Source of the DNA: Hydrangea macrophylla
Lineage: Eukaryota; Streptophyta; Magnoliopsida; Cornales; Hydrangeaceae
Direction of reading: 5' to 3'
Assembly (NCBI GenBank): GCA_033977485.1
Contig: CM066990.1
Location: 12,522,501 to 12,586,500 of the forward strand
Length of the DNA stretch: 64,000 nucleotides
Numbering within the stretch: the stretch's first letter is position 1; each line of letters begins with the position of its first letter. Below, piece by piece: positions 33,969 through 44,396 of this stretch. The notes beneath the pieces are model-generated. The model searched no databases and was not told the origin of the DNA. It worked only from the letters and a program-made list of their open reading frames with translations. A program made the position numbers and the translations under genes.

Positions 33969-36900
33969 TGAGGATTGATCCTTTTCACTTTCGCCTAGCC
34001 AGTTAATTTTACTTTTCATGTAGTTGATTCTTGTGAGATCTTTTGATCACAATTTCAGAATTCCATAATGTGCATATCAGTTCTCGGAATTTATTTGTGT
34101 TCATTCCGAGCCTTTTGAAATGTGATGTAGGCATGTTCTCATGATGTACCTTGAAGTGTACAATTCTCTGTATCACCAAAATTTTCTTCCTTTCATTTTC
34201 TCCATCATTTTGACTGGCTAAGGTCAGATCTTGGAAATCAACACCTTTTTCAGCTCTAACTTTTGCCTAGGTGCCCTTTCGGGTTTTCAACCTAGCGAGC
34301 TTTTCTTTTCTTTCGTTTTCTCTCTATTTTCTCTTTTTATTGTTTTGTTTTGTTTTTTTTTTGTTTTGAAAGGGGAGAAAAAACTCATTGAAAGTGTTTG
34401 GCTACCATTAAGGACTAAGTCTGCACTGCTTTCAATAGACAGATTGTATGGCTCTCCATTGGATTGGGCTTAAGGCTTTGAAATGGTTGAAAAAGGGTGT
34501 TGGGCAAGCCCCAAGTCCGTTTCAAACATGTCTTTTCAAGATTGAGGCAAGAACATCTTTAAATTCTTAAAGTAAGACTATTCAATTCTTAGCTCTTCAT
34601 CGGTGTCAGCGTGAAATCGACTTTGACCTTTTAGGATTCTTTTTTGTTTTGTTGTAGAAAAAACATTAACAGAGCAATATCTATGGTAATTTGAAAAGTG
34701 ATATTTCAGTTCGATGATTCGTGCATTGATGACTAGACACATCAAATTAGACAACAATGAGATTTCATTTCATTAAAAGAAGAAGGATTACATTACTCGA
34801 CATAGACTCATAACAACTTGAAGACTGACAGACTCGACAACAAGACTAAACTTGAAATAGATTCAAAACATAGGACAGACTCGACTAGACTTGGCTTGGT
34901 CTCAAATGGAGTGTCACGGTGACTTGCTTATTCTTTTTTTGAAAGAGCATCCTCATTTGTTTTGCTAGCAAAAGTCCCAAACACCATCGCTTCATCGACA
35001 CAGGTTCAACATTCATGGGTATCAGCAAAAGGGATCATTTGAACAGATGAGCCAGGGGCTTTAGGTTCAATGAAGCTGACTGTGGACACGCGGGATTCCA
35101 CCTCTTGCTAGTTTTGTTTGAAATTTGATTTTGAAAAGAGAGAGAAAAGGTCCGTTGAAAACAAATACAGAGTCGCCACTTGGTCTTTAAGGAACCAAGA
35201 AACCTAATTTTGACTCACCCAAATGGATAAAGGGCACCGGCCCTTCATAACCAAAGAACTTGGCTCGGAGTTTTGGTACGAGAGAGGAAGGAGCCTTTGT
35301 TGCGACTAAAACACCCTCAACTTGCCTCGTCTTTCGACGGGCCTCAATTAGCATCCAAATAATCATCTTATACTATGTATGGTTCGACAATTAATACTAT
35401 GATAGTATATTACATCACATAAGAAAATTTTAAATGGAAGATCTAAAGATAAGATATCATCCATAAGATCTAAGTCAAATATCATACAATGTAAAGTAAA
35501 AGACCACACAAATAAACCTAGGAAAAATTCTCTAATCATATATCAAATAGTCAAGACTTCCTAATCTAAAGGGGGACATGAATTGTTATTGAAACAAATA
35601 ATCAAAGAAATCAAAATATACTTAGCAAGCTATTATGATGCATGTTAATCTTTGAGGAAAGAAGATTTTTCAATCCCCGGGACGGATGAGAAAGGAAGGC
35701 TAGATCAAGGGAAACATGAACGTATTGATCAAGTTCATTCCTTATAATCTTCTTAGATTAGAACTCACAAAAGTCCCAAATCTTTGCATGGATGCAATGT
35801 ATGTACCTAGAATGTGCCAAGGTTGTAGTGTGCTTTGTGTTCATGGATTCCTAGAATGACTTAGGAGTCCAGAATGTGTATGAATGAATGAATGAAATCA
35901 TTATGGGATATGTACAAATGTAGTATGACCTACTTCCTAAGACATGAACTAATTTGGAGTGCATGTAAGCATCAAATCAAAGGAGGAAAGTAAAAGTATG
36001 CTTTCTGTGAATAGTGGACAGAATAGTAACATGATCTTTTAAAAATTGAAAAGAGGGGTTAGGAATGTTTTCAATGCATTATGTTTTATGGAGATCTTCC
36101 TTATTGTTTCTGGAACACAATCCAAAAAGCCAATATTTAATAACTATCATAGATTGGAGAAATCACATAAACAATAGAGGTCACTCAGAAACAGAGTCCA
36201 TACTGTCGACTGAAATGTCAAAAAATCTTAGAAAATGAAAACAAGTGATCTAGAGCCCCATTTTGTACAGAGAGTTCACTAAGACATTGAATGTTAAGGG
36301 AAAAATAAGTTAGGATCACCCCTTTTGGAAACGTTTTCTGAAAAATAAGTTGAAATTCAACCAAGCTGCTGTGACAGCAGAGGCAAAATGTCTGGAAGGA
36401 ATGATTGGGTCCAAATAGACCATTTTCAAGTATTTCCAAGCCAAGCCAAAAATCATGGGTGTTCTCTAATGAGTTAGGAAGACTTTCCAAGTGGCCTTGC
36501 ATTCATACATTGAGTATTGAGTTCTAGAGAAATCTTTGAACTCAGATCACTCACTGTTTTGACTCACTATTTTGAAGATTTTGGGAAAACAAGGTTTATC
36601 TCTTGAAATCAAAGTGAGGGTTTTAAGAAGGGGGTTTTGAAATAGAAGTTTTGAAAGCACATTTTCAATACTCAATGAAGGTTATAACCACTTAAAATGC
36701 CAACATCAAACTCATCACCAAGAACCTCCAAGATTGTTGGAGAGATTTATTTTCATTTGAATAGAACTTCAAGGATACCTTGGAGGTATTGAAGTTATAA
36801 TCATCATCTATCAAACATGTTTTTGAGGTCAAGAGCTACTATCCATAAGGATTCACTCACCTCAAACTTCATGTCATCATCTAGATGATGATGAGCTAGT

Positions 36901-37278
36901 AAGTAAATAAAGGAAATAAAAAATAAATGAGGTAAGAAGAGATGAACATTGCATAAACAAGCATGTAAATAATAAGCAATAGATGATGATCAATGTGATA
37001 TTGGACTTGTAGTTTGATGTTTCACTCATATGTGATGACATTGGACATGGAAGTAGCTTCCTCTCTCTTGAATGCTCACTAAAATGGTGGTTGGGTGTAT
37101 TGAATATGAAGTAAATAGGAGTAATGAAGTAAAAACAAAGTGTATAACTCACTTTTGTTTTGAAATCAAAGAAGAAAGTTTCTTTTCTCTCTCTATCTTA
37201 ACCTTATCTCTACAACTTTCTCTCCCAAAACTTTTCAAAGCTTACATTTGACACCCCCAAAATGAGAAGTCAATGGGG

Positions 37279-37290
37279 GTTTATATAGGC
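37279..37290 (-). promoter_or_regulatory. TATA-like box in Tat LTR 2
   Basis: It has the same minus-strand ATTGGCCTATATAAACC core as LTR 1. Conservation between copies that differ at many surrounding positions supports a role as core promoter. Confidence 0.6.
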
Positions 37291-37430
37291 CAATTTGGGG
37301 TGGTTTTGGGGTTTTAGAAGTGTTCCCATTGGCTCCAAACATCTGAAAACATAGAACTACGTCGTTTTGATTTTTAATTAATCAAAATGAACCCCCAAAA
37401 TAATTACAAAAGTATACTGTTCTGGAGGAT

Positions 37431-37470
37431 TGTGCCGCGGCAGCAGTGGGCCAGTGCCGCGGCGACACTG
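37431..37470. promoter_or_regulatory. GC-rich box array in LTR 2
   Basis: Two imperfect copies of GTGCCGCGGCGGCA, one fewer than in LTR 1. See also 39753-39816. Confidence 0.5.
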
Positions 37471-37990
37471 CTCCTCAATCGTCTAGATAATCCAGTTTAG
37501 GCCCCCAGAGGTTCCGGTATTCGCGAAAAGACCCTATTTCGTCCGAAATTCACAGAAAATGCATACAAACTCCAAATTGAGGTTGTGATATACCTTTTGA
37601 AAGGTAATGGAGTCTATTTTACATAAAAAAAAAATAATTCGGGGATAGGTCACTTTGAAAAGTTTTGCGGTATTTGCGATAAAAGCCGATTTGATCGCCT
37701 TTTTCACTTTCGGAAATTCACGATAAACTCGTTTTAAATCCAAAAATTATGTGCGATATACCATTAGAAAGCTATTAACCTCTAGTATCCATGAACAATA
37801 TTTGAAAATTGTTACGGTGCTTCGGTTCTAAAGTCAAATTTTGGTCAAACTGGTCAAACCTAGGATTCCCGGGAAGTTCTAGAAATCTCTGGGAGCTCCC
37901 AGGAGCTGACGTTTTTGCTCGATTTTCTTTTAAAACTCATTTTAATACTTTCCACGTGATTTAGAATGATCCCAGAAAATTTGGATGATT

Positions 37991-38048
37991 TCGGTCAAAC
38001 TTGGTCAAATCTTGGTCAACCTGGTCAAACCTTGGTCAAATCGGTCAA
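37991..38048 (-). promoter_or_regulatory. W-box-like cluster in LTR 2
   Basis: Six TTGACC motifs (GGTCAA on the plus strand) lie in 58 bp, two more than in the matching part of LTR 1. A further pair stands at 37851-37868. Confidence 0.45.
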
Positions 38049-38330
38049 CGGGGACTTTCCGGGAACTTCAGATGGGTCTCTGGGGGCTGACGATTTTATC
38101 TGATTTTACTTAAAAACTCATTTTCTTACTTTTCTTACGACATAGCATGTTTCCAGAACTTTTGGTCCAAATCTGGGAGTTTTCGGGCTTTCAGGGGCAT
38201 TTTGGTCATTCTGAGCATTTTCAGAAATAGAACCAACTTCCAGGAGTCCTTTTGAGTCTTTTTCGATCATTGTGAACCACCAAGCTATGGGTCTCCTAAA
38301 TCTGATAGCCGACGAAATGGGGTGTCTACA

Positions 38331-38346
38331 GTTTGCCCCTCTTTGG
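38331..38346 (-). other. Polypurine tract of Tat-2
   Basis: On the minus strand CCAAAGAGGGGCAAAC precedes the LTR start TGTAGACACC. It is a cleaner purine tract than in Tat-1. Confidence 0.75.
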
Positions 38347-39752
38347 CATGAACTTACGAGGCAACGCATGTCGCAAGCGAGTGCCAAAGCTTTGAAGAGA
38401 CCGGACTTTTTAGAGGCTATAGATTTAGGATAAAAGATCGTTACAAAAGATGCAATGATGGTGAGGCTAGTGCTGGTCGCGCTCTGTGTGAGATGCCTAC
38501 GTATCCCAAGAGGAATCAGACCAAGACGTACTTCGGGGCACAAAGGAATAAATCACACATGTATGTACACAACAATCAGGTGGATTCTATGCTATATAAG
38601 TGATATACCATGCATGGATGTGATGTGAATCGCGTCCTTAGTCCTATCATGCTTAGTGTTTTGTTCTTAGTATGAGCTGGTGCTATGGGGTGTGTGCTAC
38701 TCCGAGTGGAGTTATGCCGCGCTAGTGTCTCCGACTGTGGTGCAGTGACTGACTTGGATAAAGACACAATGATTTGGAAGACTCTGGGTCTCGGGGTGAA
38801 CTTCTTAGATTATAGGTAGTGTGCTTCGTAAACAAGTGAAATAGATCAGATGCGCATTTTTTAGAAGATGACAACTAAAGGAAGGTGACCGAGGGATCTT
38901 GCGATAAATGATAGGTAAGGAAGCTATGGACAGATGAGAAAGCTCATGATAATCAGGAGATATAGAGCCGTGGAAGGACGGTGCTTCATTTTCAAAATCT
39001 GGATGCGGGCGATGTCTGATTGTTCCTAATGGCCGATTTTTGGGAGTCTGTTCCTCTTTTGTTACTTTCTGCTGGGGGTAGTGGGAACTAGTACCTTTCC
39101 GTATCTGTCCTCGGGAGATGACGTAAGGTTCTCGGAGAATCTCTCTTTTCTTGATCGGGAACCAGGACCCATCACTGAATCTCTTACGGTTGATCAAATC
39201 TTTCGGCGCTCAATCCAAGAGGGCCGGTCGGGGCCTCCGGGAGCTGGTATCTTTCTGTTTCTATCCTCAGGGGATGATGTAGGGTTCTCAGAGAATCTCT
39301 TTTTTCTTGATCGGGAACCAGGACTTATCTCTGAATCTCTCACGGTTGATCAATTCTTTCGGCGCTCAATCCAAGAGGGCCGGTCGGGGCCTCCGGGAGC
39401 TGGTATCTTTCTGTTTCTATCCTCAGGGTATGATGTAGGGTTCTTAAAGAATCTCTCTTTTCTACTTCTTTGGTGTACCGGCCAAAAACCAGGATTCGTT
39501 ACTGAAACTCTCGTGTTTGATCAAAATTTGTGACGGTCGTCCTGAAGTAACCGATTCGGATCTTTGGGAGTCAATTTTCTCAGTTTCTCCCTACTAGAGG
39601 TAGCCCTGATGACTTTTGGACTGCTGGGGGTAAAACCTCATAAATCTTGACCGAAATGGGCTACTGGGGCTGATCGGGTCCAGAAATGGGCTAAAATAGG
39701 TCAAAATGGAGTAAAATGGAGCAAAACGGAGCGAAGCGAGGCCCGCGGGGAG
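38347..39752 (-). other. Tat-2 region between 3' LTR and antisense genes
   Basis: It matches 3696-5414 plus 31021-31100 of Tat-1 but carries only about one GTGAG...CTCAC unit. It contains the 156-bp tandem repeat listed next. No gene is supported. Confidence 0.7.
39075..39480. repeat. 156-bp tandem repeat, 2.6 copies, open in one frame
   Basis: Nearly identical units run from 'ggagctggtatctttctg' through 'gatcgggaaccagg' and 'ccaagagggccggtcgggg'. The unit length is a multiple of three, so a plus-strand frame (39081-39533) stays open and reads a 52-residue repeat (GDDVGFSENL, LTVDQFFRRSIQEGR). The frame has no family resemblance I recognise and Tat-1 holds one broken unit, so I treat it as non-coding. 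Confidence 0.75.
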
Positions 39753-39816
39753 CAGTGCCGCGGCGGCATTGGGCCACTGTCACGGCGGCAGTTGGCCAGT
39801 GCTGCGGCGGCACTGG
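39753..39816. promoter_or_regulatory. GC-rich box array upstream of the PMD gene
   Basis: Three imperfect copies of AGTGCCGCGGCGGCATTGG lie about 230 bp before the PMD start codon. The motif is the one found in both Tat LTRs. It could be a promoter element of the antisense gene or a shared relic of the LTR. Confidence 0.45.
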
Positions 39817-40039
39817 GTGGCTGGACTCCATTTGTGTATATCTCGGGTTTTTTTTTAGCTTTTCAAGCTCATTCTTGACCATTTTGGGGTATTTTTGGAG
39901 CCAAAATCCGTCAAAACACATCTTATGTGCGCTCAGGTGAGTAATCTTACCCCGTGGTTGAAATTTTGATTGGTGTTTTGGTTTGCTCTAATTTTCAAGA
40001 AGAAAGTTTAGTTTTCACTTCCATTTTCTTTGTAGATCC

Positions 40040-42213
40040 ATGGCTTCGAGCTCGAGGAGACCGTCTAAGAAGGCCAAAGAACGAATGAAAGCCAAGAGCC
40101 AAACCCCAGACTTGATTTTACGGGACCCCCAACATCATCTTTCTGCCGCGGCACTAGCGAGCTTGGTATGTGAAACTTTTGGCAGTTTAGGACTATTTCC
40201 ATGTATTGTGCTAGTTTTGTGAGCCGTAGTGTGCACCTAGAGATCGTTAGAAGTTTGATTTGTGCTCAAATGTTGATTTTGTGAAATTGGACCTCGGGTC
40301 ATGAATAGTGATTTTGTGCATCGTTTTTGTTGTTTTTGGTATGTGCAGGTGCCAGAAGTGACATTGAAGGGCCACGGTAGCCTCGCTCACGCTTTTCTGT
40401 GGTACACTCAACTCTCGCCTACCGTCAAGAGAATGGTAGACGATGCCGGGTTTGGCAGCTTTGTCCGCCTGGTTTCAAAGAGTAGCAATGATCTGGCACA
40501 TTTTTACGCTCTCGCTGAGAGATGGTGGGACACCACCAATAGTTTTCACCTGCCATTTGGTCAGATGACCATGACGCCCTTTGACTTCTCTATGATTACC
40601 TGCTTGAGGGTTATCGGGAAACGCCTGATTCTGGACTACTTCTATGAGATCGACCCTGAGGCTGTCGAGATGTTGATTGGGGCTGTTCCCCCTAATCTAG
40701 AGAGGCACTGGTTTCCTTGTGGCTGGCTTTACCGGGCCTACGGCAGAGGGAATCACAACTTGAATAATTCCCAGCTTTTGAGGGTGTATCTTTTGTATGT
40801 CCTTGGTTGCTCGATCTTTGCGACACGGAATGACCGGGTGAGCTTGAGACTTCTTTCTTGCCTGGCGACCATTAGTGAGATCCCTTCTTATGACTGGGGT
40901 GGTGCTGCCCTGGCCCACCTTTACAAGCATATGGGTGAAGTTTTCGGGGGCGATGTCAAATCGACAGGGAGATTTTGGCGAGCTTGGGAGGTATATACTG
41001 CATCTTCTTTTATCTTCTGGCTTTTTGATTTCTGTACTCTTTCTGATTTTGTCTTTTGTCTATGCAGCTTTGGAGCTTTGAGTACCTAAAGATGTTAGCT
41101 CCTTCCCCTGTCGATGAATCAGGTGAAGACGAGGACGGCATGGCTCCTGTGCCTTTGTTTCCACGAGGCTTGAGATGGCGGAGGGATGTTGTCGGGGTAA
41201 AGAGCGGGGCTCACCGGATCGTTCTGCTCAGGAACTTCTTATCTGGGCTGGCGGCTGCTAGTGTTGATTGGACACCTTGGGAGCATGTTGCCTATGCCGC
41301 CCCAGAGGAGATACAGGCGGTCAAACCTCTTTCCTCTTACCGACTTTTGATGGAGAGTACCGAGAGCAGGCAATGGTTCCTCGGTGAGCGAGTGTCTCGG
41401 CAGGTGGTTGGCGGTTCAAGGTATCGCGTCCCTCATGATCCTCTCGCGATGGATGTTGGTGAACTTTTTGGTGATGCTTTGCTGGCGGCCTTAGCTGGTA
41501 CCGATGTTTGGGATCACTTTCTCTCTGAGACCGGCTATGAGACTTACCGTGGCCGCTTTCTGATGCCCAACTTCCCACTCCTGGAGGTGAGTTTCTTTTA
41601 CGTTTTTGTCTCTATCCGTTGCCTATGTTTTTGACTCATCTTTTTCCTAACTTATTTTGTGCCTACAACTTCGCGAGATGTACAAGAGACAGGTTCCCCC
41701 AGTTTCTAATCCTATCCCTCCTTGGGATTGGACTGTTAATGTTTTGGGTACAGACGGCTCCCCCCAGGTTATGGAGGTGCCACGGGTCACGTGTGGGTAT
41801 CCTACCCAGCCAGCAGGCGTCCTCAATGTCCCCTGGAGTTATACTGAGGAGGGCCATGCCTTGGCGGCTAGCTTACGGTCTTTGGTTCTCACGCGAGACC
41901 ATCGGGTATGTCTCTAATTTTGCGCTCCTTAAGGTTATGAGGTTCTAATCCTAATTTTGCCCTTGACAGATGGATGGTATGCGGCAATTTGTCACCAATC
42001 AGATGGCATCCTTGGTAGATTTCTGACGTAACTTTGTTTTTGTACTTTTCGTTGTTTCCCTACTAATTGCCTTCATCTTATTTGTGTGTGCAGTACCATG
42101 GGGGTGGCGTTGGCTCATCGAGGACTGGACCGAGGTACAGAGGTGGTAGGAGGAGGCCATCGCCAACATACACTCCGGGTGGTCCGACAGAGGATGAAGA
42201 AGAGAAGGACTGA
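40040..42213 (+). pseudogene. Plant mobile domain (PMD) gene, six exons, antisense inside Tat-2
   Basis: Exons: 40040-40165, 40349-40990, 41068-41586, 41669-41905, 41970-42014 and 42094-42213. All join in phase 0 and give 562 residues. Exon 2 holds the PMD core: HLPFGQMTMTPFDFSM at about residues 109-124 and LLRVYLLYVLGCSIF, then SYDWGGAALAHLYKHM. These match the aminotransferase-like plant mobile domain of MAIN/MAIL proteins and of transposon-borne PMDs. Exon 6 encodes a Gly/Arg tail (GPRYRGGRRR) and an acidic end. Introns begin GT and end AG, except intron 3 (41587-41668), whose acceptor reads CAA. That suggests a mutated splice site and is why I call it a pseudogene; an alternative acceptor could rescue it. 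No frameshift or stop is seen in the exons. PMD proteins act in the nucleus in silencing and genome stability; a role here is inference. Confidence 0.8.
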
Positions 42214-42587
42214 GGCCGCCTAAGCGGGGATTTTGTTTTATCTCCATTTCATGTTTTCGATTGGGTTGTACTAGTGAATGATATTCGAACAATGTTTAAG
42301 ACAATATGTAGGATGATGTGTGGGATGATTTGTGACCTTTTGGCAGAGTGATGTTTTGCCTTTTAGGCCGGATAGCTTCCGATTTGAAGACGCAGTTGTG
42401 TGCTTGCTTTTATTTGGTGATTGTGTGACGATATACATATCTGTGCACTTGTGATTCTGTGATTGTTGATGTTACTGCAATGAGCAGCCTTGTGATAGTG
42501 AGTGTGTTTGCCTTGCAGGTGGGATAGTCCGTGAAACGGGGAGGTGCTGTCAAAATTTTGAATTTTGCTAGAGCTGCGACAGAAAAT

Positions 42588-43586
42588 ATGGCTTTGTATG
42601 ATCCCGCTCAACTCATAGCTTGGTTGAACATGACAGATGGTGTGGAACAGATCAACCTTTTTAGCTATGGCTTGACCAAGTTGTTCTCTCTTCGCCAGAT
42701 GGCTTTGAACACTGAGTTCATGCGTGTTACTATTGTCTACTGGGACCCGGTGAACCATGTCTTCAATTTTAATGGCCTGGAGATATGCCCCCTGTTTGAG
42801 GAGTTTTGTGCTATCCTTGGCTACGATTCTGATTCTGACCTGATTCATCCTTCTGCTGATACCCCCAGTCCTACGCGACGCTTGGCTGAATACCTGAATT
42901 GTTCCATTACTATTTTCCGCCGGCTGATTCATGGTGAGGTCCTTGATATTGCTTCCATCATTGCCCATTATGCTAGTCCTGGGAGTCCTAGGATATATGA
43001 TGCCACTCGCGGGGCCGCTCTGATATTGTGCATGACTTCACACTTTCTATTCTCGAGTGCTTCTATTGACTTGGTGCACATGTACCTTGGGCTGAAACTT
43101 GGCAGGAATCCTATGGCCATGGTTCTGGCTGAAACCCTGAATGGTTTGGATCGCGCTTCTAATCGAGGAACGCTTCTACTTTCTGGGGCACCTTTGGTGT
43201 TACAGGCTTGGCTCTACGAGCGCCTCCAGTTATGGACAGGTAATGTGCAGCCAGTTTATTTTCACAGAGCTGTGCTTCACCCTCATTATACTTCGGCCGA
43301 TTGGATGGGCGTGATGGGTGCTTTATCTGAGGCTGATATTTGCTGGATCGTGAGGCGTTGGGGTCTCCATGCTGTGACCACTAGTCTCGAGGATTTCTAG
43401 AGGGTGTGGCTGATGGGTCTGAGAGAAACCTCCTTCTATCATCCTCGCCGATTGGCCAATCAGTACGGGCAAGTTCAAGAGGTTCCCAAGGGGTTTACTG
43501 AGAGGATCTTTGCTTCCAGAGCCAGAGCTACCACTATTGCTGCTTTCATTAGGGGCTGGGCCGGTCGAGCAAGAGCTTATTTCTAG
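42588..43586 (+). pseudogene. DUF7745-like antisense gene inside Tat-2
   Basis: An open frame from the ATG at 42588, with the same frame open from about 42531. It reads FNGLEICPLFEEFCAILGY, IYDATRGAALILCMTSHFLF and LLLSGAPLVLQAWLYERLQLW. These resemble DUF7745, a plant domain related to PMD and frequent near transposons. One TAG at 43398-43400 interrupts it; the frame stays open behind to 43586 (FTERIFASRARATTIAAF). It lies 375 bp downstream of the PMD gene on the same strand. A possible splice acceptor (TTGCAG) stands just upstream at about 42512-42517, so 5' exons may exist. Function unknown; the DUF assignment is by recall of motifs. Confidence 0.6.
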
Positions 43587-43600
43587 AGACCTTTGAAGAA

Positions 43601-44396
43601 ATAAATAAAAAAACAAAATAAAACTAGGCTCGACTGATTCTGCTTCTTTCCTCCAAGTGTCTTTGATATTTGTGATTGCTTTATGAAAGAACTCTTTATG
43701 TTTTCATTTATCCCTGCTTATGTAATATTCGAAGTTTGTTTATCGGTGAACCTTGGTTACTTGGAGAACCTTATTTTATGCATTTGGCTTTCTGAAAACA
43801 TTTTTAGTATGATTTTGATCAGATGTTTGCTTTTGGTACTTGCTTGGGCATGCTAGGACGATTAGAGGCAAACGAGGCAGGTAGCCGAAGTTTACCCCTA
43901 GTTTGGGTTATGGATGGTTGTGAGGCAAACGAGGTGGATGACCGACGTTTGCCCCTAGTTTAGGAGGGTTTTAGGCAAACGAGGCAGGTGGGCGAAGTTT
44001 GCCCCTAGTGTGGAGGGTGATTTCTGGGTTATGGTAAGGACCACGACTTTATTTTTCTCACACGCTCATAATTTTGCCTAGGCACCAGTTAGGTGACCTA
44101 GCGAGCTCTTTCTCTCTTTTGTTATTGCTCACTTTGGATTTAACTCTAACTTTTGCCTAGGCGTCCTTTCGGATTTTCAACCTAGCGAGCTATCCTTCTT
44201 TTCTTCTTGGAAGTCTGCCTACGTACCCCCAAACAGGGATCAGGTCCAGCATAGTTCGGGCCAAAGCATTGAAAGAAAAGGGGTTGATTATGATGGTGTC
44301 GACCGAACCGATGCGGTTTCCTACGTATCCCCGAGTGGGAATCAGGTCGAGCGTAGTTCGGGCCAAAGTTTGAAAGAAATTGGTTTTGGGGAATGG
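43601..44396 (-). other. Tat-2 spacer between antisense genes and pol
   Basis: Non-coding. It holds about three 'tttgcccctag' units (43865-44020), the phrase 'ttgcctaggc...cctagcgagc', and two 'cctacgtaccccc...' units (44210-44370). The same block occurs in Tat-1 at 33020-34310. Confidence 0.75.

Larger units (their letters stand above)
31021..35080 (-). other. Tat-1 interior continued, repeat-rich, no supported gene
   Basis: After the MITE the text resumes with 'ttgactgagaaccagg' and 'tcttacggttgatcaaat', which matches Tat-2 at about 39150-39200. It then runs through four tandem-repeat fields (listed separately) to the 'tttgcccctag' and 'cctacgtatccccgag' motifs. These also stand between PMD region and pol in Tat-2 (43860-44390). 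No PMD-like sequence is present between the two blocks. The stretch 34470-34900 shows only AT-rich sequence with short frames. Confidence 0.65.
35081..38330 (-). repeat. Tat-type gypsy LTR, right copy (Tat-2 3' LTR)
   Basis: 3250 bp with the same TGTGGACAC...GTGTCTACA termini as 422-3679 and the same order of motifs: TATA-like box about 37279-37290, GC-rich boxes 37431-37470, W-box clusters 37851-37868 and 37991-38048. The polypurine tract follows at 38331. The left flank has no homology to the flank of LTR 1, so this is a separate insertion, apparently into Tat-1 sequence. Confidence 0.88.

Noticed and set aside
34231..34473. 80-residue plus-strand frame in the Tat-1 interior
   Set aside because: It lies in a T-rich, low-complexity stretch (FFSFVFSLFSLF) shared with non-coding Tat sequence.
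42363..42968. 201-residue minus-strand frame opposite the DUF7745-like gene
   Set aside because: It is the shadow of the plus-strand frame, which has recognisable domain text.
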